From positions 1 through 38,309 of the forward strand of contig JAQUCU010000005.1 in assembly GCA_028686055.1 (NCBI GenBank): 38,309 bases of DNA. Direction: 5' to 3'. The position numbers and the translations under genes are program-made. Source of the stretch: Desulfuromonadaceae bacterium. Lineage in GTDB: Bacteria; Desulfobacterota; Desulfuromonadia; Geobacterales; Pseudopelobacteraceae. The notes under the pieces are model-generated. The model searched no databases, was not told the origin of the DNA, and saw only the letters and a list, made by a program, of their open reading frames with translations. Position 1 is the stretch's first letter; the number at the start of each line of letters is the position of its first letter. Positions 1 through 8,050 of this stretch are shown piece by piece.

Positions 1-3
1 ACG

Positions 4-52
4 CAAAAAAACCGGGAGCCTTATATCATTTAAAGATATTTCGGCAACCCGG
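4..52 (-). terminator. Riboswitch expression platform: intrinsic terminator mutually exclusive with aptamer P1/P3
   Basis: Minus RNA CCGGG-uu-GCC-gaa-AUAUC-uuuaaau-GAUAU-aa-GGC-u-CCCGG-UUUUUUU. AUAUC and CCGGG are also aptamer strands. Confidence 0.8.
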
Positions 53-119
53 CTGTCTCAGAGAGACCCTGTAGGCTTTCCGCCCCATTCTCGCGAATGG
101 TTGAGTATTATCGTATATC
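35..119 (-). ncRNA. GEMM-I type cyclic-dinucleotide riboswitch aptamer (c-di-GMP or cGAMP class)
   Basis: Minus-strand RNA GAUAU...CAACCAUUC-GCGA-GAAUGGGGCGGAAAGCCUACAGGGUCUCUCUGAGACAGCCGGGUUGCCGAAAUAUC. It has the GEMM hallmarks: P2 with GNRA loop, AAAGCC, P3 ending AGCCGGGUUGCCGA, and P1 pairing GAUAU/AUAUC. Confidence 0.9.
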
Positions 120-150
120 AGTGCATCACTATGTGTAGAGTTGGTGAAGT

Positions 151-179
151 TTTGTACGTTAAAGCATATACAAAGTCAA
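151..179 (-). promoter_or_regulatory. Candidate sigma-70 promoter for the riboswitch transcript (TTGACT-N17-TACAAA)
   Basis: Minus-strand TTGACT (179-174) and TACAAA (156-151) with 17-bp spacing, about 30 bp upstream of the aptamer. Confidence 0.45.
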
Positions 180-338
180 ATCTTATTCCTGTTTCTGCCC
201 ACCTCAACTTTCCTTTAATCACAGGAACCACGTTACATTTGGCAGCAGGAGTTCCGAGACGTCTTCCATATTGGGTTAAGGATAATCGTAACGTTGTGAT
301 GCGGGTTTATGTGCTAATAAATTCATTAAGCCAGTGCA

Positions 339-989
339 TTAATAAGCATACAGCACTGAAAGCCCTGCCTTTTCGACCGGATTAACAGCCGCCTCCCCCT
401 GGACTTCTATCGAATAGATATTAGGTGTCCTTGGTGTCTGGGTGCTGGAACTTGTACCGGCAACCCCCAGACCTCCATCCAGATAATCAATGCCGCTGGC
501 ATCAAGAAGCCCCACTCCCGCCACAGTATCAACGATCTTGGTGTAAACCTTGTACTTACTGCCGGCATTCTGCCCCTGAAGGGTAAAGGTAAGATCCGGC
601 ATATCTTTCGGGTTTACGGTTTTTGACAAGGCTGACGGCCATGCGGACGTTGAAGTGGTGAGTTTTGTATAGAACGCATTAGGGGTGAGCGCATCCGAGG
701 TGAACGCAAGGTTCAGGTTCGTGCCGAAATCGGTTATCAGCGATGCCCTCTTGTCCAAATAGTCAGTGAGAAGGGGGGAGGAGAAGAGCCTCGGTATGAT
801 GGTCTGGGTAATAAACTCGGTACCACCATACGAAGCTTCAAGAGCGCTTCTGTAACGTTTCTGGGCAGCTGACATTTTTGTCCCGGCAAGCACATAATAG
901 AGGAGTGTCATGATCATACCCAGACATATCAAGGTAAACATGAGCGCGGTTATCAGCGCTATGCCGTCCTGGTTTCGCAATACCTTCAT
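339..989 (-). CDS. PilX-like type IV pilus assembly minor pilin
   Basis: ORF 216 aa with N-terminal GIALITALMFTLICLGMIMTLLYYVLAGTK prepilin-like helix; follows pilW/pilV/fimT-like genes. Confidence 0.7.
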   Translation of the reverse strand: MKVLRNQDGIALITALMFTLICLGMIMTLLYYVLAGTKMSAAQKRYRSALEASYGGTEFITQTIIPRLFSSPLLTDYLDKRASLITDFGTNLNLAFTSDALTPNAFYTKLTTSTSAWPSALSKTVNPKDMPDLTFTLQGQNAGSKYKVYTKIVDTVAGVGLLDASGIDYLDGGLGVAGTSSSTQTPRTPNIYSIEVQGEAAVNPVEKAGLSVLYAY

Positions 990-1005
990 AAAATCACCGC
1001 CGTCA

Positions 1006-2154
1006 TTATTGAATCAGATTTTTCGGCCGTATCACGATTGTGTAGACCTTCCATCGGTATTGTTTGTAATCAGCGCCAATATGTGCCAACAGGTCGAAAT
1101 TTCTCCCCTTCAATACGCCGCCAAACCGTTCACCAACTTCGACCGTTTGCGAAGGATAGCTGTAGAATCTATCTTTTTTCCCCTCCTGGGCAAGTATATA
1201 AACTCTAATCTCTTTCAGTTCATCTCTGATTTTAGCTGCATCATAGCCGCTAATGTCAGACGTGTGATAATTGGGATCACTGTAGCTCATGCCGTTGCCC
1301 GACGCATCCAAACCATACACCACCTGCATGTCGGCAACACAGTCAAGTAGAGGCATCTTAGAAAAGTTCCCATCGCCCTGATTGACAATCGCTTTGTAAA
1401 GTATGCCAACCCCTTGGGAGGCACACGTTGCAGGCATCTTGGGCGGCGTTGAGATATAATAGTCGGCCCGGTTGAAGGGCATCCTCAGATCAGTACTGCT
1501 AACGCCGTAAATTTCGAAGGTGTCTCCGCTGTGGTGAGTAGCGGGAGATGAATAGTGAGCAAAGGTACCGGAAAAAACTCCCGCCGAAGAAACAGCCAGT
1601 TCCCGTGTAACGGGAGTGGAAGTCAGAGAATTCTTCACGATGATGACGTGATCATCAGAGGTAAAATCGCGATCAGCAGCGCCCCACTGCTTTCTCGTCC
1701 TCACATCGTCCTTGTCAAACGATACGGTAGTCCATTTTTTGCTGGTGCCGTTGGCAGCAGCCAGGATTGATTTGATAACAAGATAATTTGAAGCACCATC
1801 AGCGCCACTGTTGAATGTGCTGTTTCCACTCACAAAGGCGCGGGGAGGATTACCAGGCCCATCGTTAAAAGTTGAAGGATCAACGCCCGCAACTGTCGAA
1901 GCACTTGCCTCCTGATAGGCAACTCCACTGGAAAAGCTCCACGGCAGCCCAAACCCGGCCTGCTGCAGGTCAGCCCGCATAATTTCCAGGCCGACAATTC
2001 CCTCTATCTGAGTTTCAACTGACTTTGATTGCTGAGAGGATTGATAGACTATCCTTTCAAAGGCTGCTGACGAAATCATGATAACCGTCATGAAAATAGC
2101 CATGACAATGATCAGCTCTATGAGTGTATAGCCTTGTTTATTTTCACAAATCAC
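1006..2154 (-). CDS. PilW-like type IV pilus minor pilin (prepilin N-methylation motif)
   Basis: ORF 382 aa, GYTLIELIIVMAIFMTVIMISS class III signal; PilW-type length and context. Confidence 0.8.
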   Translation of the reverse strand: MICENKQGYTLIELIIVMAIFMTVIMISSAAFERIVYQSSQQSKSVETQIEGIVGLEIMRADLQQAGFGLPWSFSSGVAYQEASASTVAGVDPSTFNDGPGNPPRAFVSGNSTFNSGADGASNYLVIKSILAAANGTSKKWTTVSFDKDDVRTRKQWGAADRDFTSDDHVIIVKNSLTSTPVTRELAVSSAGVFSGTFAHYSSPATHHSGDTFEIYGVSSTDLRMPFNRADYYISTPPKMPATCASQGVGILYKAIVNQGDGNFSKMPLLDCVADMQVVYGLDASGNGMSYSDPNYHTSDISGYDAAKIRDELKEIRVYILAQEGKKDRFYSYPSQTVEVGERFGGVLKGRNFDLLAHIGADYKQYRWKVYTIVIRPKNLIQ

Positions 2155-2198
2155 TTTTCTGTACCTCGAAATACATCCACTCCGGGTTTGTTGTTAAA

Positions 2199-2585
2199 CT
2201 ACTTCTGAGAGATTGGCGCCGACACCCTGTTCTCATAGGTAACGCCTTTGTACGTCCACTTGACCACTATATTAAGCAGTTTGGTATCACTGGCAAGCGA
2301 GGTGGAACTTCTTTCAACGTAGATTTTTTTGCCCGTGCCGCGAATTTTACTGGCAGTCGATAACAATGGATACGTCGGGAGAATATTGTCATAACCACTC
2401 CCTTTCAATTCATTGAGATATTTTTCACCAACAAAGACACCCTCATCGCGAAGATGGTTCTTCAGGTTGTATTCAGTCGCAATGTTTATAGACTGCAGAA
2501 GCCCGAGAAGGCCTACCATCATTATGACAATGGCGACCATCACTTCTATGAGTGTGAAACCTCTATTTTTGATCAATATGGTCAC
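2199..2585 (-). CDS. PilV-like type IV pilus modification protein / minor pilin
   Basis: ORF 128 aa, GFTLIEVMVAIVIMMVGLLGLLQ typical of PilV. Confidence 0.8.
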   Translation of the reverse strand: MTILIKNRGFTLIEVMVAIVIMMVGLLGLLQSINIATEYNLKNHLRDEGVFVGEKYLNELKGSGYDNILPTYPLLSTASKIRGTGKKIYVERSSTSLASDTKLLNIVVKWTYKGVTYENRVSAPISQK

Positions 2586-3051
2586 TATCGCAAACTCCTC
2601 CGGTTCGTTTTCCGAGATTCAGCCTCGTCTGTGAAACAATAATGCTATCTTCAGCCGCCGAATTCAGGACGGCAAGGTCGTTTGTAGGCAGTACGCATAT
2701 GGAGCATATATCACTGGTCACCCCCTGCGAGTTAAAGGTCAGGATCAGGGGATCGCCTCCGTTCGATACAATTGGATACCGAAGCTGTTTGGTTACAATA
2801 GGATCGACAGACGTTTCTGCCGATGAATAGATCTTGAACTGTTGTCCGCTCAGTATCACCCTGCGCGCAGTTTTACTGTACAACGCCTGCAGCCTTATCT
2901 CCGTCAAATCAGCATGAATTTTCTTGATTTCGCTTTCCACGGCAGATTTGAGCTGCATCTCATGCCAGTTGAGTGTTGCAATAGCCATAAGGATCCCCAT
3001 TATTGCGATGGCGATGAGCAGCTCTATCAGTGTAAAACCGTGGTCTCTCAT
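2563..3051 (-). CDS. GspH/FimT family pseudopilin
   Basis: ORF 162 aa, GFTLIELLIAIAIMGILMAIA prepilin motif; GspH/FimT-like body. Confidence 0.8.
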   Translation of the reverse strand: MRDHGFTLIELLIAIAIMGILMAIATLNWHEMQLKSAVESEIKKIHADLTEIRLQALYSKTARRVILSGQQFKIYSSAETSVDPIVTKQLRYPIVSNGGDPLILTFNSQGVTSDICSICVLPTNDLAVLNSAAEDSIIVSQTRLNLGKRTGGVCDSDHIDQK

Positions 3052-3052
3052 A

Positions 3053-6000
3053 TCAATGTTCCTGGATATGCAGAATCTTCTTCAGCGGTTTATTCTGGCT
3101 GCTGCTGACTATTGGCGGTGCATCTGATGGCGGCTTTCCGGTCATCGGCGTCACCATGCGACGGTTCCCCCTGTCAGTGAAAGCTGTGGACAGATCGATT
3201 TCCGCAAACTGACCAGTGGAGAGCTGGACCAGCGCTTTGCCATGCATTACATTGGACGCTGCCTGACCGCCGGTATCATATTTCATCCCCCATAAATATG
3301 AGTTACCTCCGTAGCCACAGAAATCAGCGGTCGGTTTGAACGAGGTGAAAAATACCGTGCCATTTGTCAGTGCTACCGTATCGGTCACCACCCTTTCTGC
3401 TCCTTCAGAGGTTGTCGCACCATCGACTCCGGCGGTCGACGAATTATCAAGGTCAATCTGCCAGCCACCGTCTGTGCTTGCAACGGCTGAAACAGAGCTG
3501 GTCTGATTAACTATAGTTCCGCTCTGCGCCAAAGCACAGTTTCCATCCAGATAGTTTCCTGGTTTTGCATTCGTGTTGTAGCATGGCTCCTTTATGCCGT
3601 ATAATGATCTTCTATTTGAGGGGTCATCCAGAGAGCTAACGTTACGATAATAAAATCGACCAGTGCCAAAGTAAAGCCAGAGGTTTTTATTCTTCCTATC
3701 CTGAAGACGAGCAATGGAAGTTGTCACCGGTCCAATACCATCAATCACCGGACTCCAGGACCAGTTACTGGAACTGGGGCTCTCAGTAATTTGGGTCTCC
3801 TTGGTCATGATCCGACCGACTCCTCCGTCAGTCCAAGTGCCGTCCGTCGCTTTTTTCACATACCCAACATAGATTGCATCATCCTGGTAGTTGCCGGAAG
3901 TAGTCGAATTGTACCGATCAATGTCGATTGAACCGCCAATCATGGTTCCAACAAATGCATTGCTGATCCCTGTATCGATGGTATTGACCAGAGTGCCGGT
4001 ACTAAGATCGACAATAAAAAATTTCAGGTTCTGATCGGATTTACCGAGAAATTGGTGGGAAACAGTATCGACGGGCCCTGTGGGTCCTGAACCGAAGACA
4101 GCATACCAATGACCGTTTTTGGATTTATCCCCGATGCGGACGATAGCTGGCCCGCCAGTAGCATAGCCAAGTGCCGGATCGCTGAACTCCCACAGAAGAT
4201 TAGGATTGCCTGGATCAGTGACGTCGAGAGCAAAATAGGAGGAATATCCTACACCATCTATCGGCGTTTTGACACAGGTGCCGGCAGCAGTATTATCACA
4301 GCTAAAGTCTGTGTTGCGCGAAGCCCCACCAAGACCCATGCCGCCGAGAACAATTGTTCGCCAGGTACTATTGGTCTTCACCTGGTCCCAGTAGTTCCCC
4401 CCGCTTCCGTCATTTCCTATACTGGCATCCATTATGGTCGTCCGCCCGTCAACTGAATAGAGGTGATTGTATAGAGGATCAGCCATGTACTTAAGATAGG
4501 GGAGTGCATTTTTCGGGATGAAGGCCCATTGTTCCTTGCCCAAATCTGTGCCTGAAAGAGTAGCCTTGTTATTGCCCGAAGCCAGCACAGACAGAGAACC
4601 AAAATTGAAAGCATGGAACAAGCCATCGTTCCCCCCCACATAAACCATGCCTCGGCTTTGGTAAGCAGTGGATCTTGTATAGTCTTGGTACGTAGTATCA
4701 TTGTATCCGCCTGGAGGGACAAGATTGTAAGTATTCAGCCGCGCGGAAGATTGTATCCGCGGTGTTGACGAAATAATGTCGCCCAATCTCCAAACCCCGA
4801 TGCTGACAACATTAGTTACAGGATCTTTGATGGCCACTGTCCGGTTCCGGTAGCCGGTCTGATCTGTACCATTGACCCAGTTGATCAAACTCGGCGCGAC
4901 AGTAGCGGTAGTGTTGAGGTAAGAAGCCAGAGTAGCAGCATTGTCGGTGGAAAAATTAATCAATGAAGTGCCGTCAGTGGTAGTCATGATGCTTCGTGGT
5001 GAGGTTGTTAAATTTCTCTGCCAGAGACCCTTTCCAGCCCGCCAGAGACTCTTAACGTAGTCAGGATCAATCGGGCCGCCTACTGCCGTGTCAGGGACAC
5101 CGTCTCCGTTGGTATCCTGGTAAAGCTGGACCATGGTCTTATCTGAATTGGTGTCAAAGAAAAAATTGGCAATGTAGTCATTGATCAGGTTCAGATTAAA
5201 TTTCCCGGCAGTGTCTATCCCGTCAGTTTCTTCCCTGATGGTACTGTTGTTTATGTATGGGTCCACATAGTACCAGAGGTTTTGCATCTCGCCGATCCAG
5301 TTTGCTTGGGTAACCTTACCTGTATTTGGATCGTTGGCAAAGAGTTTTGTAGGATAGAAAACCGCCTGCAAAATGTTCGCCCCGCTCCCCTCGCTATTGC
5401 TGAGAATCGAGGCCGCGGTACCGGATGCAGCGCCGGCGGCTATCTGCTGCAAGGCGGTTTGCAGGGAAGTCCTGAAAGCAATGGGGTCCGCCGGGGTCTG
5501 CAGTGTTGTACCGCCGTTAGCGGCGGTTTTGCTCAACTGGGCATTGGCATCGCACATGTCGGTGGTGGTCGTAGATACAGGTCCGGTATAAACCGCGTAG
5601 GTCTTTATCGTCTGGGCAGTATCGCAGCTGTAGGTGCTGCCGGAGGGAGGGGGGCAAACCTTGCTCGGATCGAAGATGTTCCGGTGCTGGGCAAAGTAGC
5701 TCAGGTCATGGAGATAGGGGGTGCCCGCATAACTGCCACAGGTAGTCGACTCCGTAGTAGTGGTCGGGTCACGGAATGCGCCGGAGGAATCGGTTACCTT
5801 GCCGGTCATGGTGTTGTTCTGATCGGCAGTGGACGCACCGTCCGTAATAAAGAGGATGTTGTTCAACTGGCAGCGGTACTGTATAGGATTCTTGCCTCCA
5901 GCGAAATCTGCGCTATTCAAGGGTGATTTAATCGATGTGGCGGCAGGGGCGAAAGCGGTTGTGTCGAGGTTTGGATTGGTGGCAACGGCATCCTTTGTGA

Positions 6001-7789
6001 AATAGGCTATTGCGTTATAAAAGGCCTCGGCAAAGGGGGTCCAACTACTCGCCGGGACACCATCGATGCTGTTGATAAGCCCGGATGCATGGTTCCCCAC
6101 CGATGGTTTGCAATACTCACCAGCAGGGCACTCTTTATCAACATCGCACGCAGTGGTAGTCGTGGCTGAACATTGGCCCGCTCCGACATAGGATAGCATT
6201 GTACTGCCGTCCTTGTTGGTGACGGCCAAGCACGACACTCCCGAAGAGCAGTCGCTATCGTTCGTACACATCATGCCGTTTATATTTCCGCCACAGAACT
6301 GTGGACAGGGTATCTTCGAGGTTCCGCCGCACTCGGAAGATGAACCGGCATAGTTGAAGGTCATGGCGCCGAAGCGGATCGAGCCGGCGAAATCATTAAT
6401 GATCCCGGTCGGAGGAGCTGAAATGCCTGCCTTGGCATAAAAGAATGTGTCCATGCTTCCAGACGGCCCAACTGGGGTGCCGATGGCCCGGACCCCCGCA
6501 TCCGTCAGGACCGCGGGGATGTTGCCGGTCCCGGCGGAAGAGCCCGATGAGGGGTCGGTCACCTCGGTAAAGTTGACCCCGTAGCAGTAGTGAAGGATCT
6601 CCTGCTTGACGCAAGCGTCATTGCCAGTGAATTTGTCACTAGCGCCTTTCCAACACTGACCGACAAAACCGGTTGTGTCCGTGCCATCCACGTTATAGGG
6701 AGAAGGAGGTGCCACGTGGGTCGCGACACTGGTACATAAATAATTGCCCAGCGTCTTGTCGGTAAGCGCCGACGGAAGAATCGGGTTTTTATTGTCGTTA
6801 TAGATGTTGGTGCAGCCGGTCTCTATATCCTGAACATTGAGCCCATGCCAGATGGCGGCATCGGTCGTCGCCCCTTTGGCTATATTATCCTTTATCACCC
6901 AGCAGGTCTGCTGGGCGTGGTTCAGGGTGGCCAGGGAAGAGTCGGCATTGGTCGTGTCGAGGCAGGACTTGGTGTCGGTGCTCGCCTGGCCGTAATTACC
7001 GCTCGTCCAGTTATAGACCGCGCACTGGCAGGCATCCTGGTTGTACGTTCCCTCAAAGATTTCGATCCTGCTCTCCCCCCCCTGGGTACTCGGGTTATAA
7101 TTCGGTTCCACACTGTTGGGCCCCCGGACCGCAAAGGTAATGCCGGGCAGTACAGGTAGCGCCTTGACGAACCTCCTGCCGTTGCAACCCCTCGATTCTC
7201 CGATCAGCGCCTGTTGTGTCGAGTTGTACTTGCCGCCGGTCAGTATCTTCTTTTCAATATCGAACTTGGAGGAGGCGAGCCAGTTCAGAAACCTGCCGCT
7301 GGCAGCGAATGATGTGACAGTCCTGGTGCTCGGCGTCAAACTGCTGTTGCCGGTCATCGCCACATCCAGATAACTGGTGTGATACGTGCCGCCGGTAGGC
7401 AAAGCAGTGATCTCAACGAATTTCCCCCCCGAATACTGGTATATGGGATAACTAATCGAGATCGGGGTGGTCGTCGTGTTGAGCTTGCTGAAATACCCGT
7501 CATAATCCTTGGTATTATCATAGCTATTGTCATAGCAGGAGGCTCCGACTGGTAGCGTGCACGTGCCGCTCGAAGTGGATGTTGCCCCCGACATGTACCC
7601 CATGTCGAACATACTGGCGGAGTTGTCAATGATCATAAGCAGGTTGGGTGTTCTGTTTGCAGTAGTAAATGCCGGCTGGACACAATAGGAGTTCCCCGAA
7701 TCAGCATGTGCCTGTTGGGAAAAGGATGAAACAAGCAGGGCAACAAGGAAAACCAAAAAGAGTTTTGTGAGAGCAGCTGTATCCTTCAT
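3053..7789 (-). CDS. pilY1: PilY1-like type IV pilus tip/biogenesis protein with N-terminal VWA-like domain
   Basis: ORF 1578 aa with signal peptide, NLLMIIDNSASMFD (DxSxS MIDAS-like), C-terminal propeller region (GMVYVGGNDGLFHAFN, KEQWAFIPKNALPYLKYM) typical of PilY1; about 33 Cys. Confidence 0.9.
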   Translation of the reverse strand: MKDTAALTKLFLVFLVALLVSSFSQQAHADSGNSYCVQPAFTTANRTPNLLMIIDNSASMFDMGYMSGATSTSSGTCTLPVGASCYDNSYDNTKDYDGYFSKLNTTTTPISISYPIYQYSGGKFVEITALPTGGTYHTSYLDVAMTGNSSLTPSTRTVTSFAASGRFLNWLASSKFDIEKKILTGGKYNSTQQALIGESRGCNGRRFVKALPVLPGITFAVRGPNSVEPNYNPSTQGGESRIEIFEGTYNQDACQCAVYNWTSGNYGQASTDTKSCLDTTNADSSLATLNHAQQTCWVIKDNIAKGATTDAAIWHGLNVQDIETGCTNIYNDNKNPILPSALTDKTLGNYLCTSVATHVAPPSPYNVDGTDTTGFVGQCWKGASDKFTGNDACVKQEILHYCYGVNFTEVTDPSSGSSAGTGNIPAVLTDAGVRAIGTPVGPSGSMDTFFYAKAGISAPPTGIINDFAGSIRFGAMTFNYAGSSSECGGTSKIPCPQFCGGNINGMMCTNDSDCSSGVSCLAVTNKDGSTMLSYVGAGQCSATTTTACDVDKECPAGEYCKPSVGNHASGLINSIDGVPASSWTPFAEAFYNAIAYFTKDAVATNPNLDTTAFAPAATSIKSPLNSADFAGGKNPIQYRCQLNNILFITDGASTADQNNTMTGKVTDSSGAFRDPTTTTESTTCGSYAGTPYLHDLSYFAQHRNIFDPSKVCPPPSGSTYSCDTAQTIKTYAVYTGPVSTTTTDMCDANAQLSKTAANGGTTLQTPADPIAFRTSLQTALQQIAAGAASGTAASILSNSEGSGANILQAVFYPTKLFANDPNTGKVTQANWIGEMQNLWYYVDPYINNSTIREETDGIDTAGKFNLNLINDYIANFFFDTNSDKTMVQLYQDTNGDGVPDTAVGGPIDPDYVKSLWRAGKGLWQRNLTTSPRSIMTTTDGTSLINFSTDNAATLASYLNTTATVAPSLINWVNGTDQTGYRNRTVAIKDPVTNVVSIGVWRLGDIISSTPRIQSSARLNTYNLVPPGGYNDTTYQDYTRSTAYQSRGMVYVGGNDGLFHAFNFGSLSVLASGNNKATLSGTDLGKEQWAFIPKNALPYLKYMADPLYNHLYSVDGRTTIMDASIGNDGSGGNYWDQVKTNSTWRTIVLGGMGLGGASRNTDFSCDNTAAGTCVKTPIDGVGYSSYFALDVTDPGNPNLLWEFSDPALGYATGGPAIVRIGDKSKNGHWYAVFGSGPTGPVDTVSHQFLGKSDQNLKFFIVDLSTGTLVNTIDTGISNAFVGTMIGGSIDIDRYNSTTSGNYQDDAIYVGYVKKATDGTWTDGGVGRIMTKETQITESPSSSNWSWSPVIDGIGPVTTSIARLQDRKNKNLWLYFGTGRFYYRNVSSLDDPSNRRSLYGIKEPCYNTNAKPGNYLDGNCALAQSGTIVNQTSSVSAVASTDGGWQIDLDNSSTAGVDGATTSEGAERVVTDTVALTNGTVFFTSFKPTADFCGYGGNSYLWGMKYDTGGQAASNVMHGKALVQLSTGQFAEIDLSTAFTDRGNRRMVTPMTGKPPSDAPPIVSSSQNKPLKKILHIQEH

Positions 7790-7870
7790 AAGTACCTCTA
7801 TGTTTGTTTCATCTTAAGTTGATCTACTCTTTCAAAGAGTTGATACATTTCAGGCGGCAAAACAATTCAT

Positions 7871-7886
7871 AGCAAAATCAGTGCCA
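7871..7886 (-). promoter_or_regulatory. Sigma-54 (-24/-12) promoter candidate upstream of pilY1
   Basis: Minus-strand TGGCAC-TGATT-TTGCT, with GG-N10-GC spacing, about 80 bp upstream of the pilY1 start. Confidence 0.7.
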
Positions 7887-7937
7887 CAGCCAGCCAGACC
7901 ATATCATCCGGGAATAGTTACAGTTTTACACAGCACT

Positions 7938-7971
7938 AGGGAAGCTATGCAATTTGTACATAGTAATCCCT
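7938..7971. promoter_or_regulatory. Dyad CTATG-N9-CATAG (with flanking AGGGA/TCCCT pairing), possible enhancer-binding site
   Basis: AGGGAagCTATGcaatttgtaCATAGtaaTCCCT. Confidence 0.4.
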
Positions 7972-7980
7972 GCATACAGA

Positions 7981-8017
7981 AGCCCCTTGCTATGCAATTT
8001 TTTCATAGCAAGGGGCT
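7981..8017. repeat. 14-bp perfect inverted repeat (AGCCCCTTGCTATG-N9-CATAGCAAGGGGCT) containing a second CTATG-N9-CATAG dyad
   Basis: Direct sequence match. Lies just downstream of the dsbC-like gene, but neither strand has a T-tract after the stem as in a canonical terminator. Confidence 0.85.
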
Positions 8018-8050
8018 GGAATGTGGCACTGATTTCAGCTAAAAGCAAAT

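Larger units (their letters stand above)
7875..8035. repeat. 161-bp segment bounded by 14-bp perfect inverted repeats
   Basis: AAATCAGTGCCACA at 7875-7888 and its exact reverse complement TGTGGCACTGATTT at 8022-8035. Confidence 0.85.

Noticed and set aside
101-385. Plus-strand 94-aa ORF at the left edge
   Set aside because: Overlaps the GEMM riboswitch and the 3' end of the pilX-like gene on the other strand; no recognisable domain or good RBS.
5282-5926. Plus-strand 214-aa Gly-rich ORF
   Set aside because: Antisense to pilY1; composition reflects the low-complexity Ser/Thr/Gly coding sequence on the other strand.
8022-8040. Second, rightward sigma-54 promoter (TGGCACTGATTTCAGC)
   Set aside because: The -12 position reads AG rather than GC at N10 and it would point antisense into the dsbC-like gene; treated only as an arm of the inverted repeat.
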